Source: Acinetobacter pittii ANC 4050 (GTDB lineage: Bacteria > Pseudomonadota > Gammaproteobacteria > Pseudomonadales > Moraxellaceae). From it: a stretch of DNA of 64,000 bases. Where the stretch lies: NCBI RefSeq assembly GCF_000399685.1, contig NZ_KB976987.1:625196-689195 (forward strand), written 5' to 3'. Below the pieces are notes generated by a model that made no database searches, was not told the DNA's origin, and saw only the letters and a program-made list of their open reading frames with translations. Shown here piece after piece: positions 1-10,052 of the stretch. A program made the translations under genes and the position numbers. Numbering within the stretch: position 1 is the stretch's first letter; each line of letters starts with the position of its first letter.

Positions 1-90
1 TGAACCTGAACCTGAACCTGAACCTGAACCTGAACCTGAACCTGAACCTGAACCTGAACCTGAACCTGAACCTGAACCTGAACCTGAACC
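1..90 (+). repeat. Hexanucleotide tandem repeat TGAACC x15 inside dnaX
   Basis: Fifteen perfect copies of TGAACC run from the left edge to base 90 and may continue outside the window. Read in the dnaX frame, which is open from base 2, they encode fifteen Glu-Pro pairs. The unit is six bases long, so a change in copy number would alter linker length without shifting the frame. Confidence 0.97.
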
Positions 91-877
91 ACAGTCTAAT
101 CAGGATTTAATGGTATTCGACCCAAATCATCATGAGTTGATTGGGCTTGAGTCAGCAGCTGTTCAAGAAACAGTTAGTGTTCTGGAAGAAGATTTTATTC
201 CAGTACCAGAGCAAAAGTTAGTACAAGTTCAGGCAGAAACCCAAGCCAAACAAATTGAATCTGAACCAGCTTTCTCTGCTGAACCTCAAGGTTTGTTTGA
301 ATCATCAAGCGCTGAATTTTCTCTTGGTCAAGATGCGCCTATAACTCATGATTTGCCTTCTGAACCTGTTGTTGAACAACAGTCATTGGTGCAGTCTGAA
401 GTTATTGAAACAGTTGCCGTTGTAAAAGACTCTAGCACAACTGATAATGAGCAGCTTATGCCTCAAGATATCTTGAAGCTTTCTCCTCAAGTTTTAGAAG
501 GTGAATGGACGCTTGAAAAATGGGAATATTGGTTTAGAAATAGCCAGCTTTCTCCAGCGGTTCAAGAACTTGCTCAGCATGGTGTGATGACCGGTGAAAT
601 TGGCGGCAATACTATTTTCCATATTCCTCAAGAATATGAAAATATGCTGACTCAATTACAGCAAGGGCTTATTGATGCATTAAATGGACAATGGCCGAAT
701 ACTCAATTTACAGTTGAATATGGTGCTTTAAATACATCTACCCCATATACCATTCAAAGTGCACGTAAAGAAAAGGCCTTTCACAGAGCAGCTGAGCTAT
801 TACAGCAACAGCCAGTCATTAAGAGTCTCATAGAAACTTTTGATGGCGAACTGCAAAATATTCAATTAAAGCCTTAA
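1..877 (+). CDS. dnaX: DNA polymerase III subunit gamma/tau, C-terminal part (partial)
   Basis: This is the 3' end of dnaX, the clamp-loader subunit that joins the loader to the replicative polymerase. About 291 residues are visible, and the AAA+ ATPase part lies left of the window. The visible part starts with a (Glu-Pro)15 tract. A long acidic Glu/Gln/Pro/Ser-rich linker follows, and then a folded tau C-terminal domain from about base 480. That domain begins with LSPQVLEGEWTLEKW and ends with a helix containing RAAELLQQQPVIKSLIETFDGEL, the pattern of the polymerase-binding domain of tau. The stop is at 875-877. Identification rests on this C-terminal pattern alone. The Glu-Pro tract is unusually regular. 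Confidence 0.8.
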   Translation, partial: EPEPEPEPEPEPEPEPEPEPEPEPEPEPEPQSNQDLMVFDPNHHELIGLESAAVQETVSVLEEDFIPVPEQKLVQVQAETQAKQIESEPAFSAEPQGLFESSSAEFSLGQDAPITHDLPSEPVVEQQSLVQSEVIETVAVVKDSSTTDNEQLMPQDILKLSPQVLEGEWTLEKWEYWFRNSQLSPAVQELAQHGVMTGEIGGNTIFHIPQEYENMLTQLQQGLIDALNGQWPNTQFTVEYGALNTSTPYTIQSARKEKAFHRAAELLQQQPVIKSLIETFDGELQNIQLKP

Positions 878-1022
878 ATTCATCTAAGTTTTGATCTGGT
901 GAAGAATATAAAAATCTTAGAATTTTCATATTCTTCATTGGATTGAAATATTCAGGTCATGTCACCGTCATTGTACTTTTCTATGTTAGCCATTTTAGAT
1001 TTTAAATGGATTGTACATAGCA

Positions 1023-1175
1023 ATGAAAAGGCAATGCACTGGAATAAATTGTTTTAAGTATTCATATCTTTTATTAATCGGCGCGATTCTGCTGAGTGGT
1101 TGTAACGACTCATCAAATGATAATTCAAATACGCCAGATACAGGTAAAAAGCCTGTAATGCGCTGTGCCCCATAA
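1023..1175 (+). CDS. Small predicted lipoprotein (50 aa)
   Basis: This short gene encodes 50 residues. The product has a basic start (MKRQ), a hydrophobic stretch (YLLLIGAILL) and a lipobox LLSGC with Cys at residue 27. A short Asn/Ser/Asp-rich tail follows, ending in CAP. This is a classic lipoprotein signal, so the mature product would be a lipid-anchored peptide of about 24 residues. It ends 26 bases before the phospholipase C gene on the same strand, so the two may share a transcript. No strong ribosome binding site is visible, and I do not recognise the mature part. It could be an entericidin-like peptide or a partner of the exported phospholipase. Confidence 0.6.
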   Translation: MKRQCTGINCFKYSYLLLIGAILLSGCNDSSNDNSNTPDTGKKPVMRCAP

Positions 1176-1201
1176 ACTTAAATAATAAAAAGAACCTGAT
1201 C

Positions 1202-3430
1202 ATGATTACACGCCGTAAATTTTTAAATTACTCTTTAAATATGGGTTTTGGTGCTGCGGCATTAGCGGCTTTCCCATCGAGTATTCAAAAAGCTTTAGCA
1301 ATTCCTGCAAACAATAAAACTGGCACCATTCAGGATGTCGAACACGTTATTATCTTAATGCAGGAAAACCGATCTTTTGACCATTACTTTGGAACATTAA
1401 AAGGTGTTCGAGGTTTTGCCGATCGTTTTACGATTCCTTTGCCTAGTGGCCGTCGTGTCTGGGAGCAGCTTAGAAGTAATGGACAAGTTTTAACGCCTTT
1501 TCATTTGGATGGGACGGCCAATAATGCACAACGTGCAGATGGGACGCCACATACATGGAATGACAGTCAGTTAGCTTGGGACAATGGGCGTATGGCGAAC
1601 TGGCCAACCCACAAAACTGATATCTCCATGGGCTATTTTAAAGAAAAAGAAATTCCATATCAGTTTGCACTTGCGAATGCCTTTACGATTTGTGATGCCT
1701 ACCATTGCTCTATGCATACAGGAACAGATGCAAATCGGTCTTATCATTTGACGGGTACCAATGGTGCAACACCGACCAAGCGTTCATTTGTAAATAATGA
1801 GTGGGACTGGATTGATGGTAACCCAGCGACGGCAGATCGTGGTTATACATGGAAGACCTATGCCGAGCGTTTAGAAGAAGCAGGCATAAGCTGGATTTGT
1901 TATCAAAATATGCCAGATGAATGGGGCGATAATATGCTTGGTGCATTTCGTACGTTTAGAAAGGCGAACATTGCATCTGGTTATCCAGTTTCAAGTGGTG
2001 GTGAGCCGAATAAACCGTATGCCGATACGGGTCAAAAGCTACCGTATAAAGCGTATGATGCTGCGACCGATAATGCCAAAAACCCATTGTACAAAGGCAT
2101 TGCAAATACGTTGCCGGGTAATAAACCAGAAGAATATCTTGACGCTTTTAAACGCGACATTCGTGAAGGTACGTTACCGCAAGTCTCGTGGATTAATGCG
2201 CCATCAATTTATTGCGAACATCCGGATCCTTCAAGCCCAGTTCAAGGGGCATGGTTTATTCAAGAAATTATTGACGCGTTAACTGCGGTGCCTGAAGTCT
2301 GGAGTAAAACTGCACTCATTATCAATTTCGATGAAAATGATGGTTACTTTGACCATGTGCCATCACCATCAGCGCCATCTCGTCTTAAAAATGGTCAGTA
2401 CGCTGGAAAATCAACATTAAGCAGTGCTGATATGCAGGACGAATATTTTGACCATGCTGCACCTGAGGGAAGCCATTCTCAGCCTACACCTGATGGACGA
2501 GTTTATGGTCCGGGTCCTCGCGTCCCGTTATATGTAATTTCTCCATGGAGCCGTGGTGGTTGGGTCAACTCACAAGTTTTTGATCATACGTCTGTGCTCA
2601 TGTTTTTAGAAAAACGTTTTGGAGTAAAAGAGCCGAATATCAGTCCATATCGCCGTGCAGTGTGTGGTGATTTAACCAGTGCATTTAACTTTAAAACACC
2701 AAATGCAGATATTTTACCGCAGCTTAATGGTAAACAAACCCGTGTGCAGGCAGATGAGTTAAGAGAAAACCAAGAAGCTTTGCCAGCTGTTCCCGTACCG
2801 ACAGATATTAAGTTGCCGATTCAACAGAGTGGCATACGTCTGTCACGTGCGCTACCTTATGAACTGCACACCAGCGCGCGCTGTAAAGCGGTCGGTAAGG
2901 TGCAATTGATATTCTCTAATACGGGTACGCAAGCAGCGGTTTTCCACGTATATGACAAGCTCAACTTAGACCGTATTCCAAAGCGTTATATTGTAGAGCC
3001 GAATAAAACTCTAGATGATGAATGGGACGCTTTAAAAGATAATTTAGGTCGTTACGACTTATGGGTGCTCGGTCCAAATGGCTACCATCGTCATTTTAAA
3101 GGAGATACTCAACGTATTGTCGATAGTGGTGTTAAACCTGAAATTCGAGTGTGTTATGACATTGCCAACGGTGATGTGTATGTAGAACTCATGAATGAAG
3201 GAACTAAGGATGCAATATTGACGGTAAAACCTTGTGCATACCGCCAAGATGCACCGTTACAACTGACCGTAAAAGCGGGTCAGGTCGTTAAACAACATTG
3301 GGCTTTGGCTGACGTAGGACATTGGTATGATTTTGAAATCACCAGTCAAAGTGATCCGTATTATTACCGACGTTTTGCTGGTCGAGTTGAGACGGGTGAA
3401 GACTCCTTTAGTGATCCTGCAATGATATAA
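1202..3430 (+). CDS. plc: Tat-exported phosphocholine-specific phospholipase C
   Basis: Predicted to hydrolyse phosphatidylcholine or sphingomyelin outside the cytoplasm. The 742-residue length fits the PlcH/PlcN family. Residues 1-34 form a Tat signal: the twin-arginine motif TRRKFLN at residues 3-9, then a weakly hydrophobic Ala-rich stretch ending near ALA. The phosphoesterase domain follows at about residues 44-500, with the family signature ENRSFDHYFGTLKGVRGF and a downstream metal-site-like NFDENDGYFDHVP. Two C-terminal beta-rich repeats (about 540-640 and 645-735) match the usual DUF756 modules. The small lipoprotein gene lies just upstream, and a strong hairpin terminator follows the stop. 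Acinetobacter usually carries two such enzymes; which paralogue this is cannot be told from the window. Confidence 0.92.
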   Translation: MITRRKFLNYSLNMGFGAAALAAFPSSIQKALAIPANNKTGTIQDVEHVIILMQENRSFDHYFGTLKGVRGFADRFTIPLPSGRRVWEQLRSNGQVLTPFHLDGTANNAQRADGTPHTWNDSQLAWDNGRMANWPTHKTDISMGYFKEKEIPYQFALANAFTICDAYHCSMHTGTDANRSYHLTGTNGATPTKRSFVNNEWDWIDGNPATADRGYTWKTYAERLEEAGISWICYQNMPDEWGDNMLGAFRTFRKANIASGYPVSSGGEPNKPYADTGQKLPYKAYDAATDNAKNPLYKGIANTLPGNKPEEYLDAFKRDIREGTLPQVSWINAPSIYCEHPDPSSPVQGAWFIQEIIDALTAVPEVWSKTALIINFDENDGYFDHVPSPSAPSRLKNGQYAGKSTLSSADMQDEYFDHAAPEGSHSQPTPDGRVYGPGPRVPLYVISPWSRGGWVNSQVFDHTSVLMFLEKRFGVKEPNISPYRRAVCGDLTSAFNFKTPNADILPQLNGKQTRVQADELRENQEALPAVPVPTDIKLPIQQSGIRLSRALPYELHTSARCKAVGKVQLIFSNTGTQAAVFHVYDKLNLDRIPKRYIVEPNKTLDDEWDALKDNLGRYDLWVLGPNGYHRHFKGDTQRIVDSGVKPEIRVCYDIANGDVYVELMNEGTKDAILTVKPCAYRQDAPLQLTVKAGQVVKQHWALADVGHWYDFEITSQSDPYYYRRFAGRVETGEDSFSDPAMI

Positions 3431-3438
3431 GTAGAGAG

Positions 3439-3480
3439 GGGGCAAAAAGAGTAGTTTATTTTCTTTTTGCCCCATTTTTT
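3439..3480 (+). terminator. Rho-independent terminator of plc
   Basis: An 11-bp perfect inverted repeat, GGGGCAAAAAG (3439-3449) and CTTTTTGCCCC (3463-3473), is followed by A and six T residues. It lies just after the plc stop and between convergent genes. Confidence 0.9.
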
Positions 3481-3916
3481 ATAATAAATAACTCTTTAAA
3501 ACCTCGCGAACTGTCTCAGAAATAGGTACAGTTTTACGCGTTTCGCGATCAACAAACACATGAACAAAATGTCCTTGAGCTGAGGCTTGGTCTTGACCTT
3601 GTTTAAAGATTGCCAATTCATAGCGTAAAGATGTCGTGCCGATTTTCCCAATCGCAACACCCACTTGAATAATTTCTGGAAATGACAATTCCTGATTAAA
3701 GCTACAAGCTGAATCGACGACTAACCCAATTGATTTTGCTTCATGAATATCAAAACCTATTTTTTGAATCAGTAACGCATTGGCTGCAGTATCAAAATAG
3801 CTATAGTAAGTCACATTATTCACATGACCATAAATATCGTTATCTGCCCAACGCGTTTGAATATCTAAAAAGAACTTAAATTGATCACGGGTTTTTAAAA
3901 CGGGTTTAGTCATCAA
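3479..3916 (-). CDS. Hotdog-fold acyl-CoA thioesterase (4HBT family)
   Basis: A 145-residue single-domain protein of the 4-hydroxybenzoyl-CoA thioesterase/YbgC type, expected to hydrolyse acyl-CoA thioesters in the cytoplasm. The family motif is clear: TRWADNDIYGHVNNVTYY contains the catalytic Asp and the HVNN turn before the long hotdog helix. The start overlaps the end of the upstream alcohol dehydrogenase gene by four bases, so the two are translationally coupled. The pair may act in the same short-chain aldehyde/alcohol or acyl-CoA pathway, but the substrate is not evident. Confidence 0.85.
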   Translation of the reverse strand: MMTKPVLKTRDQFKFFLDIQTRWADNDIYGHVNNVTYYSYFDTAANALLIQKIGFDIHEAKSIGLVVDSACSFNQELSFPEIIQVGVAIGKIGTTSLRYELAIFKQGQDQASAQGHFVHVFVDRETRKTVPISETVREVLKSYLL

Positions 3917-5076
3917 TGAATCGCCTGATAAATTGCCAAAGCAGCAGCTTCTGTCATGTCACGTGGGTTATTTTGTAGTAAGCGGGTTTGCAACATGGCA
4001 TCTTGAGCAAGTCTAGGTAAGCTAGACTCATCAATACCCAGATCTCTAAGTTTTAAAGTCAAACCACTACGGTCTAAATGATTCTGCATATGGTCAATAA
4101 AAAGATCACACAAACCATCGGTGCTGCCATTACTATATGGATCTAACCATTGCATAAGCTCTGCATAATATTGTTTAGCATGTGGTGCATTAAATTTTAA
4201 TACTTCAACCAATACTAAGGCATTGGTGTGACCATGCGAAAGATGAAAATGTCCACCCAGTGGATAAGCTAAAGCATGTACCGCAGCAACGGGCGAGTTT
4301 GCAAATGCCTGACCTGCAAGCATTGAGCCGAACAGCATATTTTGCCTTGCTTCCAAATCATTGCCGTTCTTAAGAACTTTCGGTAAGTTATGATTTAGTA
4401 GCTTGAGTGCATGTTTGGCTAAAATATCGGTATATATATTTTTTTTGTGCTTAGAAGTATATGCCTCAATGGCATGCACCATCGCATCAATACCTGTTGC
4501 AGCAGTAATATGGACTGGAAGGTTTTGAGTAAAGGTTGCATCAAGAATTGCTGTGTCGGCATACAGTACTGGAGAGACAATCCCCATTTTTGTCGTTTCA
4601 CCAGTAGTCACAATTGAGATTGGCGTTACTTCTGAACCAGTACCAGCCGTAGTCGGAATCAAAATAAGCGGAAGGCGAGCTGTAGTGACTTGGTTTACGC
4701 CATACATTTCTTGCAAATGTTGAGTTTGGTTGGGGTGGGCAAGCAAAGCAATAACTTTTGCAACGTCCAAAGAACTACCACCACCAAAACCAAGAATGAC
4801 ATCGACATTTTGCTGTTTTGCATAATTGGCTGCATCTAAAACCACTTGTTCTGGTGGGTCAGCCTGCACATCCGCATAAATGACATATTCAATATTGAGG
4901 GTATCTAAAATTTGAAGGATGGGACGGTGTAATTGATTTTTAACCATACCCGCATCAGTGACCAGCAATAACTTACGGTAAGTTTTTGAGGACAATATAT
5001 TCTGTAATTCTTGTATAGAGCCTAAGCCAGAGATGATATTTGGAACAGTTTGAAATTGAAAATGGCTCATATACAT
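3913..5076 (-). CDS. Iron-containing alcohol dehydrogenase
   Basis: About 387 residues, the usual length for group III Fe-dependent alcohol dehydrogenases, which oxidise alcohols or reduce aldehydes with NAD(P)H. The dinucleotide-binding part has GFGGGSSLDVAKV, followed by PTTAGTGSEVTPISIVT. Metal-binding histidines fit HALAYPLGGHFHLSHGHTN. I chose the ATG at 5076 because AAGGAA sits 4-5 bases upstream; an in-frame ATG at 5097 has no ribosome binding site, and the ATG at 5070 is also possible. The end overlaps the thioesterase gene by four bases, giving a two-gene operon. The physiological substrate is unknown. Confidence 0.88.
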   Translation of the reverse strand: MYMSHFQFQTVPNIISGLGSIQELQNILSSKTYRKLLLVTDAGMVKNQLHRPILQILDTLNIEYVIYADVQADPPEQVVLDAANYAKQQNVDVILGFGGGSSLDVAKVIALLAHPNQTQHLQEMYGVNQVTTARLPLILIPTTAGTGSEVTPISIVTTGETTKMGIVSPVLYADTAILDATFTQNLPVHITAATGIDAMVHAIEAYTSKHKKNIYTDILAKHALKLLNHNLPKVLKNGNDLEARQNMLFGSMLAGQAFANSPVAAVHALAYPLGGHFHLSHGHTNALVLVEVLKFNAPHAKQYYAELMQWLDPYSNGSTDGLCDLFIDHMQNHLDRSGLTLKLRDLGIDESSLPRLAQDAMLQTRLLQNNPRDMTEAAALAIYQAIH

Positions 5077-5596
5077 TATTTCCTTATTTTTGAACATTAT
5101 TGTTGAATGGTTCTATAAGATTCAATCTCCAGATAAGTTAGCATAAGACACTTTAAAATAAAGCATTCTCGTAAGGTGATTTTATAGCTCAGGATTTAAA
5201 CCAGCAAAAGCAAATTTAGATTGCAAAAAACTCAGCTAACTATCGACTAATGGCGGGGTTTTTTATTATTAAGTATTTCTGTAATATCAATTTGATAGTA
5301 TAAGCAAGGAAAAATGCCAAATAATCAGGATCAATAATCAAAAAGAGGGAGCTGACTTTATAAACTTATGCTTACAAAGTTTTGGTTATAAGTTTTTGAA
5401 TTAATTTTTTTTTATTGATAGTGGGTGTGTGGGAATTATCCAGTTGTAAAGTTGGAAATATAACCAAATACGTATTTCCTGTTTTTAGAGGTTAGATGTC
5501 TTTTTCGTTAGGACCATTTCTGATTGAGACGGGGAAAACAAGGTCTTTTTATTATTAAGAAAAAACATAATTTTTTGAGGTGGAATTTAAATAGTG
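5077..5596. other. AT-rich intergenic region with one copy of a 30-bp repeat
   Basis: No convincing gene is seen in this stretch of about 500 bases. It contains the first copy (5259-5288) of an imperfect 30-bp direct repeat whose second copy lies just after the next small gene. The ribosome binding site of that gene, TGAGGTGG, is at about 5575-5583. Confidence 0.6.
5259..5288 (+). repeat. 30-bp imperfect direct repeat, copy 1
   Basis: This copy matches 5834-5863 at 28 of 30 positions. The shared core is TTAAGTATTTCTGTAA, preceded by TTTTTTATT and followed by ATC after one variable base. The copies are 575 bases apart and enclose the 77-residue gene. Confidence 0.8.
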
Positions 5597-5827
5597 ATGT
5601 ACACAATTAGATATGTTCATCGGAACAATACTTACTATATCGCTTCGAATAACGAAGGAAATTTTATTATTCTTGAGTCACTTGACTCAGAGTTCCGTAT
5701 GGGTCATCAAATTTCATATGATGGTGAAAAAGTATTTAACCTGACACTAAATGATGAAACGGATGCAGTCATTAAACTGGAGAGTAACGAAAAAGGCGCA
5801 TATGAGTACTTACATTCAGTTAAGTAA
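5597..5827 (+). CDS. Small hypothetical protein (76 aa)
   Basis: I do not recognise this protein. It is small, soluble and acidic, with an MYTIRYVHRNNTYYIASNNEG start that reads like a short beta-rich fold. It has no signal peptide, membrane segment or cysteine. ATG at 5597 is taken as the start; GTG at 5594 is an equally placed alternative. A GAGGTGG ribosome binding site lies 10-13 bases upstream. The gene is flanked by a 30-bp direct repeat and followed by a strong terminator, so it appears to be a single-gene transcription unit. Confidence 0.6.
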   Translation: MYTIRYVHRNNTYYIASNNEGNFIILESLDSEFRMGHQISYDGEKVFNLTLNDETDAVIKLESNEKGAYEYLHSVK

Positions 5828-5833
5828 ATAAGC

Positions 5834-5863
5834 TTTTTTATTCTTAAGTATTTCTGTAAGATC
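5834..5863 (+). repeat. 30-bp imperfect direct repeat, copy 2
   Basis: Second copy of the repeat at 5259-5288, differing at two positions (C for A at 5843 and G for T at 5860). It begins seven bases after the stop of the small gene. Confidence 0.8.
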
Positions 5864-5920
5864 CCCGAGTTGCTTTAAACAACAATAAACCTTAATGATC
5901 AGCGCAAAAGTCATAAGGGG

Positions 5921-5950
5921 AAAGCCTACTTGAAAGAGTAGGCTTTTTTT
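5921..5950 (+). terminator. Rho-independent terminator after the 76-aa gene
   Basis: Inverted repeat AAAGCCTACT (5921-5930) and AGTAGGCTTT (5937-5946), with a six-base loop and a run of T residues after it. Confidence 0.9.
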
Positions 5951-6198
5951 ATATCGTGTCTCGAGTTCTTCGAAATGGCTGAGTCATAAGAAAGGATAAA
6001 AGATCAGATAGTTTATCGACCGATTTATCAACTTTTAATCTATTGATAAACATTATTTTCCTTTTCAACCCATGTGAGTTTTGACAAAATGCAACAAGTC
6101 ACATGGTCAATGCGGTTGTCACAAATTTATAGTTTGTTAAGATTTTGCGTGCACCCAATTTATTTTTATTTAATTCAAAAGTTTGGATGTAATTTCTA
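5951..6198. promoter_or_regulatory. Upstream region of the phosphatase-murB operon with an inverted repeat
   Basis: This non-coding stretch holds the promoter of the next operon. An 8-bp inverted repeat, CCATGTGA (6070-6077) and TCACATGG (6099-6106), has 21 bases between its arms and encloses TTGACA at 6081-6086. That box could be a -35 element overlapped by an operator. No clear -10 box at ideal distance is seen, so the promoter call is weak. Confidence 0.35.
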
Positions 6199-7756
<1,558 letters not shown>

Positions 7757-7760
7757 TTTT

Positions 7761-8885
7761 ATGCCAAAAGTACACTTAATGGTACGTTTAGTCCAAGTAG
7801 TCACCGTACTATTTGTGCTATTAGGCTGTTTCGTGGTTTTTTTATATTCGCCGTTTTATTCAAAACTTATTGTAGCTGGGCTTAATTATTTTGTTCCTGT
7901 TGACGTTAATCAGGTTGCCGCTGAGAGCCAAAGACAGGCTTCGTTAAGTGAACATGATAATTTAGAACCCGGTTCAAATTTATGGATTGCTCGTCAGGCG
8001 TATTTAAAATTGACAGAGCAAGCTTTACGTGAAAAAAAGACATCTGATTTGACCTATATTCAAGAAAATTATAAAGCCTTACAGCAAATTATTCTTTTAG
8101 AAGAAAAGGAACAGGATACACAAGAACAGGAAACCACGGTAACCGTTCCTCTAGTCGCTAAAAATTCAGAAATTGATGCTGCAGATGAGGCGAGTAGTCC
8201 TGTTAATGAAACACTTTTTATTAATAGTTCTGAAAATAAGGCACTTACCGAGCAATATACAGAGTTTTTAGCAAGAAAACCTGTGGTACCAGAGCATCAA
8301 GAAGCTGTCAGTGAACCTGAACAGAAAATCGAATATGTACGTAAAAATCCAATACCTGTACAACCTAAAAAGTTATCAGAGCCTTATGCAATTGTTGTGT
8401 TGGGCGGAGGATTAACTTTAGACAAAAATGGTAAAGATATTGTAGTGAATGGCTATACGCGTTTGCGATTAGAAAAAACTTTAGAAGTTGAAAAACAAAA
8501 TCATCTACCTATTGTACTGAGCGGTGTAGAAGCGCCTTATATGCAAGCTTGGTTAAAAGAGCGCGGTGTTGATGCCAAGCTATTAGAAAAGCGTAGTATG
8601 AACACATGTGAAAATACTCGTTTTAGTTCTTTATTGCTTCAGAAAAAAGGTGGAGCACCGACGGTGATGCTGGTTACAGATGAATATCATATGCCGCGTA
8701 CACGCCGACTCTTTGCCTTAAATGGTATTGAAACTATTCCTGTTGTGGCTCCAATGCCAACTCCACTGACGCGCTGGCAACCAAGTGTGCAAAATTACGA
8801 TCATAGCCGCCGTGCAAATTATGAATTACTTGCGACAATTCGCGACATGTTGTTTGGCTCAAGTGATTGTCGAGAGGTTCCTTAA
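7761..8885 (+). CDS. YdcF/ElyC-like DUF218 membrane protein
   Basis: A 374-residue protein with one N-terminal membrane segment (about residues 9-32: VVTVLFVLLGCFVVFLYS). A charged, Glu-rich periplasmic linker of about 150 residues follows, and then a DUF218 domain at about 205-350. The domain shows the typical YAIVVLGGG start, a mid-domain NTCENTRFSS and VTDEYHMPRTRRLFA. Proteins of this family (SanA, ElyC, YdcF) act in envelope homeostasis by unclear means. It begins four bases after the murB stop, which supports an envelope role. A TTG codon at 7737 could extend it, but ATG 7761 is better placed. Confidence 0.8.
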   Translation: MPKVHLMVRLVQVVTVLFVLLGCFVVFLYSPFYSKLIVAGLNYFVPVDVNQVAAESQRQASLSEHDNLEPGSNLWIARQAYLKLTEQALREKKTSDLTYIQENYKALQQIILLEEKEQDTQEQETTVTVPLVAKNSEIDAADEASSPVNETLFINSSENKALTEQYTEFLARKPVVPEHQEAVSEPEQKIEYVRKNPIPVQPKKLSEPYAIVVLGGGLTLDKNGKDIVVNGYTRLRLEKTLEVEKQNHLPIVLSGVEAPYMQAWLKERGVDAKLLEKRSMNTCENTRFSSLLLQKKGGAPTVMLVTDEYHMPRTRRLFALNGIETIPVVAPMPTPLTRWQPSVQNYDHSRRANYELLATIRDMLFGSSDCREVP

Positions 8886-9913
8886 TGTCAGATATTCCAT
8901 TTCTCAATCCTGCCGTATTAAAACAATTAGATTTACCGGTTCCTAACCGTGATCTTACGCCGCAGGTTTTGAGTCCACTCAATTTAAATACATTAGAAGA
9001 ACCTTCTCGTGATTTGTTAGCTTACCGCAAATTATATGGTTTACATTTACTTGAATGTGACCATTGGCAGGGCTATGTTCAAATGCCTTTATTCCGTTTG
9101 CATGTACAAGTTTTCAAACCCAAAGTAGAAAAAATACAAGGTACAGTTTGCCTATTGCATGGCTATCTTGAACATAGCGGTATTTATCAGCCAATTATCC
9201 GTGAAATTCTTGAGCAGGGTTTTAGCATCATTACTTATGATTTGCCTGGCCATGGATTAAGTGATGGTTCACCGGCCAGTATTAAAAATTTTGATCATTA
9301 CCAGCAAGTTTTGATGGCTGTTTATCAATATGTAAAACATGCAGATCAATTGCCAAAGCCGTGGGTTGGTATCGGTCAGAGTACGGGTGGCGCAATCTGG
9401 ATGCATCACCTATTGGAATATGCTGAAAAACGCCAAGATCCGATTGTAGATCGAGTACTTTTACTTTCTCCTTTGATTCGACCGGCAAAAACTGCATGGT
9501 GGCATAACCCTGTTGGATTGGGCATTATTCGCCGTATTAAACGTCAAGTACCAAGACACTTTAGACGTAATAATCATAATCCTGAATTTTTACGTTTCAT
9601 TCGCTTAAAAGATCCGTTGCAACCCCGAATGATGGGAATGGACTGGATTTTGGCCATGTCAAAATGGATGCAGGAAATGGAAGCGCGACCTGCTTGCCGT
9701 ATCCCAGTCTGGCTTGCACAAGGTGCTCTCGATCAGACAGTTGATTGGCGTTACAACATTGAATTTATTCGTCGTAAATTTAGACTGCAAACGTTGTTAA
9801 TGCTTGAAGAAGGTTCTCATCAATTAATTAATGAACGTGCGGATATACGTGCTGCATTAACAGGATTGATTCCGGCCTTTTTACATGCAAAGCCAAAACA
9901 TTTTTATTATTAA
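8885..9913 (+). CDS. Alpha/beta hydrolase, monoacylglycerol lipase-like
   Basis: A 342-residue serine hydrolase of the lysophospholipase/monoacylglycerol lipase group. The oxyanion region is CLLHGYLEHSGIY and the conserved GHG turn is YDLPGHGLSDG. The nucleophile elbow is GIGQSTGG, the acid is probably in GALDQTVDW, and the catalytic His is in EEGSHQLINE. No signal peptide is seen, so it probably acts in the cytoplasm or at the inner membrane. The start codon overlaps the preceding stop by one base (TAATG), which shows tight coupling to the YdcF-like gene. The natural ester substrate is unknown. Confidence 0.85.
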   Translation: MSDIPFLNPAVLKQLDLPVPNRDLTPQVLSPLNLNTLEEPSRDLLAYRKLYGLHLLECDHWQGYVQMPLFRLHVQVFKPKVEKIQGTVCLLHGYLEHSGIYQPIIREILEQGFSIITYDLPGHGLSDGSPASIKNFDHYQQVLMAVYQYVKHADQLPKPWVGIGQSTGGAIWMHHLLEYAEKRQDPIVDRVLLLSPLIRPAKTAWWHNPVGLGIIRRIKRQVPRHFRRNNHNPEFLRFIRLKDPLQPRMMGMDWILAMSKWMQEMEARPACRIPVWLAQGALDQTVDWRYNIEFIRRKFRLQTLLMLEEGSHQLINERADIRAALTGLIPAFLHAKPKHFYY

Positions 9914-9919
9914 AAAATA

Positions 9920-9952
9920 ATGCATCTATCCAAAAAATTTAGATAGATGCAT
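9920..9952 (+). terminator. Hairpin after the lipase gene
   Basis: Perfect 11-bp inverted repeat ATGCATCTATC (9920-9930) and GATAGATGCAT (9942-9952), seven bases after the lipase stop. The T-rich tract starts only about 15 bases later (9967-9973), so this is a terminator-like hairpin rather than a textbook one. Confidence 0.6.
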
Positions 9953-9993
9953 GAATCTGGGGCTTTATTTTTTAATTTTGATAAAGCTATATG

Positions 9994-10031
9994 AAGCATT
10001 TATAGGGAGAGGCGTCCCACTATAAATGCTT
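9994..10031 (-). terminator. Hairpin between convergent genes, probable terminator of the GltB-like gene
   Basis: A 12-bp inverted repeat, AAGCATTTATAG (9994-10005) and CTATAAATGCTT (10020-10031), has extra inner pairing between GGGA and TCCC. It lies 22 bases downstream of the end of the minus-strand gene. No strong T run follows on that strand. Confidence 0.5.
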
Positions 10032-10052
10032 AACTGATAAAATTAATATCAA

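Noticed and set aside
1..90. CRISPR-like repeat array
   Set aside because: The units are only six bases, have no spacers, and are translated in frame as Glu-Pro.
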